From Rhynchopus sp. YZ270_cl-10 (taxonomy: Eukaryota > Euglenozoa > Diplonemea > Diplonemida > Diplonemidae): a DNA stretch of 64,000 nucleotides. The DNA is taken from contig OZ037914.1 of assembly GCA_964035575.1 (NCBI GenBank), forward strand, positions 754,176-818,175. The letters run 5' to 3'. The stretch's first letter is position 1. Each line of letters starts with the position of its first letter. A program made the translations under genes and the position numbers. The notes under the pieces were generated by a model that saw nothing but the letters and a program-made list of their open reading frames with translations, ran no database searches and had not been told where the DNA came from. This document shows, one piece after another, positions 50,197-57,751 of this stretch.

Positions 50197-50502
50197 CCCC
50201 CCAAAATCTGGGGGGGGACGCCGTCCCCCCCCGCTCCCCCTAGAAAAAACCCTGCAATCCGACAAAAAAAAGACGATCTTACATCCCTCCCTCGGTTGGT
50301 GCATGAGTCTGCTCTCCATCCCAACCCACTACAGAAATTCGTTTTTTTTTTCATCATCCTCAGTTTTACGTTTTTTTTGTCGATTACTCAAATAATCGCA
50401 AAGGTTGCACGAATGCGCCAACTTCTCTCTTCTCAACTGTTACCTCTTCCTCTGTATGGTTGCATCCCCCCCAAAAAAAAACAAAACAAAACAACAAAAA
50501 AA

Positions 50503-50543
50503 AGTTCTAGTGAAGACTGTCTGAATGGCAGCTACACTTAACC
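50503..50543 (+). repeat. hp-B copy
   Basis: TCTAGTGAAGA, arms CTGTC (50517-50521)/GGCAG (50527-50531), loop TGAAT. Compared with the 48849 copy one C has become T, keeping a G-T pair. Confidence 0.7.
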
Positions 50544-51430
50544 CAGTACGTGCTTTATTCGAAGCACCTTGCTTATTCGGCCCCCCCAGTGACCCAAGAA
50601 AGAGGATAAGTCGTAATCTCATACAAAGTAACGCGCCCTTCCTCTCCAACCCCCACGTCTACAAAACTAAACAAAATTAAACAGAGCACAAAGCACTTTC
50701 AAAACAAACAAAACATTTTCAAACCCCCCCAGTGACCCAGCAGATTATCAACGAAAAAAAAAAAAAAACTTCGTAAAGTCCCATTCAATCCGATTGCACC
50801 CACCCAGCCCCCCCCAGCACCCGTCTTCACCCCCTCTGCACCCCTTTTTTTTGTCTCTTACCTTTTCAACATAAAAATGGGTTTGTAAATCACAAAGCGC
50901 GAAGGCTGGTGAGATCATTACCGATTTAGTTTTTCTTTTTTTTTGGTACACTGTTCGTGGGCTTTGTATTCCAAGTTATATTTTAGCCCTGATTGATCTT
51001 ACCAGTAGAAGAAGGATGCCTGAGTTAAAACAAAATATTCCCACGAAGCTGCCAGCGTATCCCCAACAGGGTAGTGATGGATAATCCCATTTTGCTTGTA
51101 AACATCCTCTCCTCTCTTAGGTTTTGTGTAGTGGACAGTCCATATCAGCGAAGATCAGCGGGGAAAAAAGCAACATGGTGTGTCCTCAGTGGAGCCAATA
51201 TTCACATTACAAACTTTTCTTTTTTGATTCAATGAAAATCAGGCCAGATTTCTACTTGAGACTTCGATTTTCACTAGGGTTTCTTTTATTTGCTCGCTTC
51301 GCTTGCAAAATAAACCTCGTGAAAATGATCAGGCTATCTGATTTTTCATTTAATAAATCCTCAAAGCAGTGTTTTTGCTCAATTCTATTTTGGCGTTGCA
51401 CGCCCGAGAAGGACCGACCACTCTCTTTTA

Positions 51431-51468
51431 GGTGACTCCAGCATACGAGGCTGCGGTTTCATCGTTTA
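51431..51468 (+). repeat. hp-C copy (diverged)
   Basis: GGTGACTCCAGCATACGAGG, CTGCGGTTTCATCGTT. AGC/GCT inner arms. Confidence 0.5.
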
Positions 51469-51736
51469 GGTTTTACAAACTTTTTTTTTTCCCTTCAATT
51501 TTTCATCCTCCCTTCTTCCTCCCTTTTCCTCATCTTTCCACCTACTAAAGTTATATTCATCAAACTGCCTCCCCTTCCCACCTTCTTGAGACTCGCACTG
51601 TTACAAAGTAACCCTTTATATTTTTTTAAAAGGCACAGAAGGCAACAAATGTTTTCCTTTTTTCTTTTTCAAGCAGTGTTTTTTTGCTCAAATTCTATTT
51701 TTGGCGTTGCATGCCCGTGAAGGCGACCTCTCTTCT

Positions 51737-51775
51737 TAGGTGACTAAGCAACGAGAGGATTATAGGTTCATCTTT
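51737..51775 (+). repeat. hp-C copy with hp-D loop
   Basis: TTAGGTGACTAAGCAACGAG, AGGATTATAGGTTCATCTTT. Combines the CTAAG start of hp-C with the ACGAGAGG loop of hp-D, linking both families. Confidence 0.65.
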
Positions 51776-52256
51776 ACTTTAATTTTTGTTACGCAGATTA
51801 TTTGACATTTTGTCCCATCCAATATTCTAATTTATGTTCTTTTTTTTTGGAACGATTTTTATGTTTTTTGTTTCATCGGTTTTACTATTGTTCATCAGGC
51901 ACCTTCTCTTCTGTCAATAGAAGAGAAAGGATATGAAATAATTTTGTTGTTTTTTTTTTTTTGCCTGACGTATCCGTATAGAACGTTGTGTTGTGCTTTC
52001 TCTTGATGGGAAAGTAAACAAAACTGAATTTTTTTTTTTTCCGTTGCATCTGTTGCAAGGCAGAAAATACTTAACGATTTGACCAGATTTTTTTTTCCGT
52101 ATTTACCTGGGTGATTGACGTGATAATGCATAACGTTACCAAAAGCAAACTGCAAAAAAAAAAAGTGTTTTTTTTCGTTTTTTCCGTTCCACAGAGAAAA
52201 CAAAACCCCCTCAACAAGAGACAGTGTTTAATTTTTGCTCTCGAATTTCCTTGTGA

Positions 52257-52299
52257 AAAAAGGTGTATGTGTGGTATGCCTGTGAGGCCCATACATCTT
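52257..52299 (+). repeat. hp-D copy
   Basis: AAGGTGTATG pairs with CATACATCTT (one G-T); the loop includes CTGTGAGG. Confidence 0.65.
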
Positions 52300-52312
52300 G
52301 TTCAGTTATTAT

Positions 52313-52350
52313 TTGGTGACCAGCCAGAGGCTTAGGTTCATCTCACCAAC
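52313..52350 (+). repeat. hp-C copy, alternative outer stem
   Basis: TTGGTGA (52313-52319) pairs with TCACCAA (52343-52349); inside CCAGCCAGAGGCTTAGGTTC. The outer stem differs from the 46249 copy at several positions on both arms. Confidence 0.7.
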
Positions 52351-52388
52351 ATTATTTTTTTTTTCTCTCTTTTTTTTCGCGGAGTGTG

Positions 52389-52425
52389 CAGTGCCCTGCC
52401 TCCCAGAGGCGTTTGCACTATCAAC
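52389..52425 (+). repeat. hp-J copy
   Basis: CAGTGCCCTGCCTCCCAGAG, GCGTTTGCACTATCAAC. Confidence 0.6.
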
Positions 52426-52477
52426 TTCATCCTTTATTTCTTTTTGCATTCTTCTTTTTTTTTTCTTTTGAGTCCTA

Positions 52478-52538
52478 GGGTGCATTTAGTGCACCCTATT
52501 ATACCTTCTATTCAGTAGAATAGATAGTATATGAAACA
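52478..52538 (+). repeat. hp-G copy 3
   Basis: First hairpin here is GGGTGCA/TGCACCC, a perfect 7 bp, where copies 1 and 2 have an A mismatch. The second hairpin is unchanged. Confidence 0.8.
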
Positions 52539-52882
52539 ATTTTGAGTTCTCTTTCTATGGCTTGTGGAGTATTTCTTTTCCAGGAGTTGGAATTTTTTTT
52601 GGCGTTTTTTTCACACAAACTGTGGATGCTCCTTTTTTTCCTCGGAGTTTTGTGATGTTTAGTTTCAAAACAAAAAAATATTCCGCAAGCAATGTCTTTC
52701 CCCCACACCGAAACGGGCAGCTTTCTAACTCTTCTCTCCATCCCCATCCCCCCTACCCCAGCATAGCTTTTCCTCAACTCCCCCCCTCGCTGCTTATTCC
52801 GTATTATAGTATTACAACCACTGCGGCAGAGTAAGCCGGACACATTATCGTTCGCCATCTATCTTATAAAAAGAGACAAAAT

Positions 52883-52923
52883 GTTGGGTGAAGTGTGAAT
52901 GAGGCACATTCATCTTATCCAAC
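52883..52923 (+). repeat. hp-D copy
   Basis: GTTGGGTGAAGTGTG, AATGAGG, CACATTCATCTTATCCAAC. End arms GTTGG/CCAAC, inner GTGTG/CACAT. Confidence 0.6.
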
Positions 52924-53027
52924 GTTCCCCACCCCATCCCCTCTTTCTCTCTCTTCTATGCTGGACAGTAACTCCAGATTTATCTAAATCTAAGAGGGGA
53001 TTATCTTGTTGTACCTACACAAATACT

Positions 53028-53156
53028 ACGCCTACGTCTATACCTTCCGTGGCACAATGATCTGCGTCGATACCTTCTGAAGTACATAGGCTTCGGCCGA
53101 CATTGAGTACAGATCGTTATCAGTAGGTATAACGTGATTGTCGATACAACAAAAAA
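53028..53156 (+). repeat. hp-A copy 8, with long leader
   Basis: CTACGTCTATACCTTCCGTG, TAGGCTTCGGCCGACATTGA, GTACAGAT, arms CGTTAT (53115-53120)/ATAACG (53129-53134), loop CAGTAGGT, then TGATTGTCGATACAACAAAA. Confidence 0.75.
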
Positions 53157-53300
53157 GGCTTCGGGGGAAAAAACCCCTCTCTCTACCAAAGATACAGCAT
53201 CGAAATCAAAACCCCAAACACACACTCCGTTATATTATCAGGTGTCCAAAAAAATAGTGGCAATCTCGAATATTGTGTAGTATCCTGCTACTATCACATT

Positions 53301-53331
53301 CAGATGTGTACAGGGGGGCACATTCATATTT
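53301..53331 (+). repeat. hp-D copy
   Basis: AGATGTGTACAGGGGGGCAC, ATTCATATT. Confidence 0.5.
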
Positions 53332-53363
53332 TTTTCTCTTTTTTTTTCCTTCTCACGCGTCTT

Positions 53364-53395
53364 GAAGGTGTGTGTACTGAGAGCAACACATCTTC
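53364..53395 (+). repeat. hp-D copy, 10-bp stem
   Basis: GAAGGTGTGT (53364-53373) pairs with ACACATCTTC (53386-53395) with one G-T; loop contains CTGAGAG. Confidence 0.7.
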
Positions 53396-53512
53396 TGCTC
53401 CTAAAGCACAGATATGCTCAGGTTCATCTTAGAAGGAAAAAAAATACTCACTCTCTTCTCTCTTCTCTATCAAATCCTATTCAAAGCTAAACGACTTAAC
53501 AAAAAAAAAGCA

Positions 53513-53563
53513 TACAGTGCAGACTGCGTTGCAGCTACACTGATACAACAGATTATCAAAAAA
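53513..53563 (+). repeat. hp-B copy, strong stem
   Basis: ACAGTGCAGA, arms CTGC/GCAG with loop GTT, then CTACACTGATACAACAGATT and ATCAAAAAA. Confidence 0.7.
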
Positions 53564-53701
53564 AAGAAGAAGAACAACAACAACACAACCCGGTCATCAC
53601 GAGAGGCTTCGAATATGCCCTCAAAAACACCCCTTTTCCCTCGTTTCCCCCACCTTCGATAGTCTTATACCATTTTTAGTGTTTTTTTTTCTTTCAGAAA
53701 G

Positions 53702-53750
53702 GAGTGCTATACGTCTACCGGTGTACGGTGATGCGTTTGCACCTTTCAAC
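53702..53750 (+). repeat. hp-J copy
   Basis: GAGTGCTATACGTCTACCGG, GTGATGCGTTTGCACCTTTC, AAC. Confidence 0.5.
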
Positions 53751-53947
53751 TTCTCTTTTTGTTTTTTCTTTTAGTAGGGGCAGACCGGTTTCTTCGGTCT
53801 CGCAGACCGATAGGCCGGTTTTATAAATCCCCCTGTTTTTTTACCGCCTGCAACCTACGATGTGGAGGTGAAGTATTTCAACCTTCGTTGGGTCGTGAAC
53901 CAATACAATAGCGGCTCAGGGCTTGTTGTCTGCTTTTATCCGGAGGG

Positions 53948-53985
53948 TGACTGAGCACAGAGAGGCTTTGACTCTTCCAATTTTT
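53948..53985 (+). repeat. hp-C copy (diverged right end)
   Basis: GTGACTGAGCACAGAGAGGC, TTTGACTCTTCC. Confidence 0.45.
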
Positions 53986-54160
53986 TCCCCTTTGTTTTTT
54001 AAAGCAAAGTGATCTGTTATGTCACGTTTGGTAGTCCCCCCCCCCCCTTAGTGGTAACTTTATTTGTTTTTTTTTGTACTTTACTCATTGACTCAAATCA
54101 ACGCATCTCCTCACAGCGAAGTAAAATGACTTTTTGACTTTTTGTGGTTTTTTTTTTTTT

Positions 54161-54518
54161 TTACTTTCTGGTACAGGCTCTCCGCTAGGATTTCCGATTT
54201 TGAAAATATTCTGTTGATGGTCCACGTTGGTGGGGTACATGCTTGCGCCGCAGGCGCACGGTACGCAACTTTTTTTTTTACCAACGCCCGATTTTGACTT
54301 TTTTGGGACGTTTGAGCACTCACCTCTCCATATCTTCTTCTCCTGAGCTTTTTTGACAGGTAGAACGGGTCTGAACCACTTAGCAGAACTTTTTTTTTTT
54401 TTCTTTTTTTCCCCATTTTCAAAAAGTTCTGTTGACAATCAACAGAACTTTAGTACCTAGCGGAGTGCCTGTTCTGGTATTCACCGTTTGGCTTACAACG
54501 GTGAAAACCAGAAAGTAA
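54161..54518. mobile_element. Nested inverted-repeat element with hp-K and hp-L
   Basis: Outer arms TTACTTTCTGG (54161-54171) and CCAGAAAGTAA (54508-54518). Next pair GGCTCTCCGCTAGG / CCTAGCGGAGTGCC (54176-54189, 54456-54469, one mismatch). Inside: an hp-K part at 54244-54300 with TGCGCC/GGCGCA, and an hp-L hairpin at 54423-54451. Near the right end TTCACCGTT/AACGGTGAA pair. No ORF. Confidence 0.65.
54423..54451. repeat. hp-L hairpin, 13-bp arms
   Basis: AAAGTTCTGTTGA/TCAACAGAACTTT with loop CAA. Partner copy at 1275. Confidence 0.8.
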
Positions 54519-54600
54519 AAAAAAAATCGCAAAAAATAAGTTATTTACTTCAACGTTGTGCTCTTTCCCACCCCCTTCCTTCTCCCCCTGCATTATTCCA

Positions 54601-54642
54601 TGAAATATGTATTGTGCTCAGTGAGGCATATTCATCTTTCAC
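54601..54642 (+). repeat. hp-D copy
   Basis: TGAAATATGTATTGTGCTCA, GTGAGGCATATTCATCTTTC. ATATG/CATAT arms; loop CAGTGAGG as in hp-C. Confidence 0.6.
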
Positions 54643-54725
54643 GCTTTCCCTTTCTTTTCCCCCAAAAGAAAGCAAAATACGAAGTGTTGTCCTCTGATTT
54701 TGTCCTGTATATAATTTTCTGATTT

Positions 54726-54765
54726 GTTAGGAGACTAAGTACAGAGAGACTTAGGTTCATCTTAC
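54726..54765 (+). repeat. hp-C copy
   Basis: Inner arms CTAAGT (54735-54740)/ACTTAG (54749-54754), loop ACAGAGAG, then GTTCATCTTACAAAA. Confidence 0.7.
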
Positions 54766-54988
54766 AAAAAAAAAAAATTTCTACCAGGCAAAAAAACAGT
54801 AATGTTATATACACAACCTTTGCACCATGTTTTACACGCATTATATTGATACTGTTTACTGTTTTTTTATTTAGGGTAGTGTACCCCTTTTTTTTCAGCC
54901 TGAAATAGTTACACTACTTATCAGCTTCTTTTGGCCGAGCTCCTGTTTTCGTTTCCGGCTTCTATCTCTCTATCGTTTTGTTTTTAAA

Positions 54989-55829
54989 TATGGACTCGTC
55001 CGGAAACCCCTCTGGTAAGATTCATCCTTTTGGGTATTTTTGGGTTTTTTTGATGATGTCCCCACAAAAAGTGCATCTAGGTGATATTCTGATATGAAAA
55101 TAGGTTTTTGGGGGGGTCTGAGGCTATATTTTCGCTTTTTAAATCAGATTTTCAGCCTTTTATTGTCGTTCTTCTGGATCTCTTCTCTCTTTCTCTTAAT
55201 CCTGCCATGCCGCCTTGACAAGGTTTCATTGACCTCTGTCAAATCTACTGGATCAATGCCAGGGACTTTTGCTTTGCGGGTCACCTTGGATGTGGAGACT
55301 CCATAGTAAATACAGGTTCCCTCCGTGTCAGAGTACACGCTGAAATGACACGACCGTTGCTCGGGTAGCAGTACACAGACGAAAAGAGATTGATGGAAAG
55401 AAGGGTGCACTGATACGTATGAGTACGAGGGAATGAGATAACAAAGGCCTCTGTGTGGGGAAGCTCGCGCAGGGCACCGACAATGACCCCTACGGTAAGG
55501 ATCTCCTGACAACAAGAATCATCAGAGAGATGGTTCGAAACGACACCAAGTGTGCGTCGCACCCATTCTTACCGTGTTTCTCGACAAAAAAGTGAACTTC
55601 ACTGCTGTCATTGCCACGTTTATGAAATGTCCAAAAATACGTAAAAAAATATAAGTAAAAAGGGGGGGAGGGGAAATAAACAAAATAAATGATCAAAACA
55701 TGCCCTCTGGGGTGGTAGGTGTATGGTGGGTATCAAAAAATTGGGTTGTTTGGGTGTTTTGAGCAGAAAAACCTCAAAAACCCCCCAAAAGGATGAATCT
55801 TACCAGGAGGGTTTCCGGACGGACCCATA
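54989..55829 (-). mobile_element. DNA-transposon-like element with ~60-bp TIRs
   Basis: Left arm 54989-55050 and right arm 55769-55829 are inverted copies with a perfect 23-bp core (55012-55034, 55784-55806; GGTAAGATTCATCCTTTTGG). Outer ends ATATGGRCYCGTCCGGAAAC. The 0.84-kb body carries minus-strand coding-like sequence and few homopolymers. Superfamily not recognised. Confidence 0.7.
55144..55515 (-). CDS. Coding-like frame inside the TIR element
   Basis: Ends YSDTEGTCIYYGVSTSKVTR, then a basic tail (RRHGRIKRKREEIQKN, KRLKI). A possible upstream exon (55570-55640, NDSSEVHFFVEKHG) joins in phase through GTAAG...TCAG; this donor differs from the GTAT donors of host genes. Over the middle a second frame (55281-55562, EILTVGVIVGALREL) also looks coding, so the copy is probably decayed or spliced in a way I cannot see. 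No DDE triad recognised. Confidence 0.35.
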   Translation of the reverse strand: MLSGDPYRRGHCRCPARASPHRGLCYLIPSYSYVSVHPSFHQSLFVCVLLPEQRSCHFSVYSDTEGTCIYYGVSTSKVTRKAKVPGIDPVDLTEVNETLSRRHGRIKRKREEIQKNDNKRLKI

Positions 55830-55936
55830 TGTTTCTTGTTGTTGTGATGGTATCTTTTGCGGTATCGTAAATCGATGTGTTCATTTGTTTGCAGGTAGCT
55901 GTGCTTTCCTCTCCCCCCCCTCTGACGCTTGCTTTT

Positions 55937-55971
55937 AAAGATGTGCATGCACGAGAGTGCATTCATCTTAC
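55937..55971 (+). repeat. hp-D copy
   Basis: AAGATG-TGCA / TGCA-TT-CATCTT arms, loop TGCACGAGAG, then ACAAAG. Confidence 0.7.
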
Positions 55972-56645
55972 AAAGTTCCTTTTCAAGGATGGGTTCACAA
56001 AAACCAACAAAAAACGCACAAAACCTATCAACGTAAGTGGCAGTGTATGGAAAGGGGGTGGTGATGTGATGACAAAGAGAATACTGGGGTTGGCCTGTAT
56101 TCCTTTTGGAATGATCGAAATTTGGGGATTTTTGTTTTTGTTTTTTGTTTTGCAAAAAAAGGTCGTCTTTTTAAAAAAAAATCACGTCTTTTTCGCAAAC
56201 GTACAAAAAAAAAAAAAAAACCTTATTCACTTCGGATTTCGTTCTCACTCGATTTTTTTTAGGCTATTTATTAGATACAAAGAGGTATCCTTGCCGTTTT
56301 TGGGTGAATTAAACGCGGCCTATCCCGTTGATAGGTGTTGTACGCAAAAGGTAACGTCTAACGTTGTCAACGTCAAGCGACTCATCTTTTTGGACGGATT
56401 GATGCTGGCAGAGGCAATTCCTTTTTCTACCAACTGCCATCCACCCACCCTCCCTATCAATACAGTAGTATCCATATTTTGCAGCATTTTTTTTGCAAAA
56501 TATTTGCAAAAATAAAGAAAAAAAAAGCCACTTCCATTTTTATCATCTTCGTCAAACCCCCGCCCTTTTTCTGGTGATCTTTCACTCCCCAATTGTTTTC
56601 ATTTCTACTTCTTCTATTACTCGAAATTGCCTGCTTTTTTTTTAG

Positions 56646-57097
56646 GATTTCGCATTTACATTGAGATGCAAAACGAAGATTTGTTTATACATTTTACACC
56701 AAAAAGGGATACACAAAAAATGGATGGGCAGAGTTGCGATCAATGGAGTGATTTGACGTTGTTGTTAATGCCAGGAGATGTGCGGTGGGAGGAGGAGGAT
56801 TCCGCCGCAGTGCGCCGCGCGGCCGGGGTTTATCAGTACAAGATCGACCATAATGATTGGGTGGCGCGGGTGGACCTTGGGGTGGCCGCGACAGATCCTG
56901 GCGCGTACTATACCTTCGTCAAACGCCTGAAGGAGTCTGGCCGCTTCACCCCCGTCCTCCTCAACTTCGAGCTCGCTCTCAAATCCCAACACACCCATTG
57001 CCCCGACATTCCAACCCGCGACCCAAACACACTCGTTTCATTACTCGAAGAGCAAGCTACAGTGCATATCAAGAATATGCACGAAGGGAAGACATGA
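56646..57097 (+). CDS. Last exon of an unidentified gene
   Basis: Clear coding composition to TGA after a TTTTTTTTTAG acceptor at 56645. An in-frame ATG lies at 56666, giving 143 residues if the protein starts there. Soluble, alpha/beta: DLTLLLMPGDVRWEEED, VYQYKIDHNDWVARVDLGVA, PGAYYTFVKRLKESGRFTPV, LLNFELALKSQ, then a Cys/His-containing loop and an end TVHIKNMHEGKT. I do not recognise the family. Upstream exons may exist in 56.2-56.6 kb, but I cannot join them with confidence. Stop lies ~650 bp before RME-8. Confidence 0.6.
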
Positions 57098-57751
57098 TGC
57101 CTTCGGGGTTTGGGAGACAGGGGGAGGGGAGGAGGGGAAGGTGGGGAGATGGGGTGGTTCTCGTGAAAGATCTGGTTTATTTTTTTTTCGGTTTATTGTG
57201 TTTTTCTACGCATCGTTATTGAACGGATGGGTCATAGACTCAAAAAAAAAAGGGGGCGGTTTTTTTTTATCCCACACACGGTGGAGTCCGTCCGGCTTGG
57301 AGTGTGTAAATAACAGCCTTACCCCCTGAGTCCGACAGTCGGACCCCCTGCACTCACTTTTTTGTGAATGCCCCTTTTTTAATCAGGCATAAGGCGCAGT
57401 GCAGTCCCCTACGACACTCCGTCTTTTTGCTCCTCAAATTCCTGGACGCTCCGGCATTACAACCCCTTTGCATTGCCTCGCTCGCTCTGCCTAGTTTTCC
57501 TTCACTTCATTCCCCCTTTTTCCACAAAAGATACCACAAAAAAATCACGACAGGAAACGAGAGCGTCGCTCTCAAACACACGAAAGGGAGGAGGGGGACT
57601 TTTTTTTGCCACTTTTTTTTTTGGCACCCAAGAGAACCCCACGAAGCTAGGGGGGGTAACTGTCACCCCACCTTGACACGACCCCGCGCAACCCATTTGT
57701 GGGGGTTGGGGGGCGTTTTTTGATCCTGGTTTGTTTAATTAAAACTAGGGT
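57098..57751. other. Intergenic, 650 bp
   Basis: Contains CACGGTGGAGTCCGTCCGG (near 57281), related to the arms of the 48756 element, and a GTCCGAC/GTCGGAC hairpin near 57330-57345. The rest is C/T and A/T runs. ACTAG lies 6 bp before the next ATG. Confidence 0.55.

Larger units (their letters stand above)
49511..50266. mobile_element. Inverted-repeat element holding hp-K copy 2
   Basis: End arms CAGGGTTTTTTCTAGG (49521-49536) and its exact complement (50239-50254), each continuing outward as TTTGTC with partial match. Length ~0.75 kb, no credible ORF. Inside are hp-K and a G/C palindrome. Confidence 0.6.
45910..56645. other. 10.7 kb gene-free region, densest in hairpin repeats and inverted-repeat elements
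   Basis: No host gene is supported. It holds hp-A to hp-L copies and four inverted-repeat elements, listed separately. A frame at 56260-56515 (LGELNAAYPVDRCC) has moderate complexity and might be an upstream exon of the 56646 exon, but no matching GTAT donor stands out. Confidence 0.55.
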
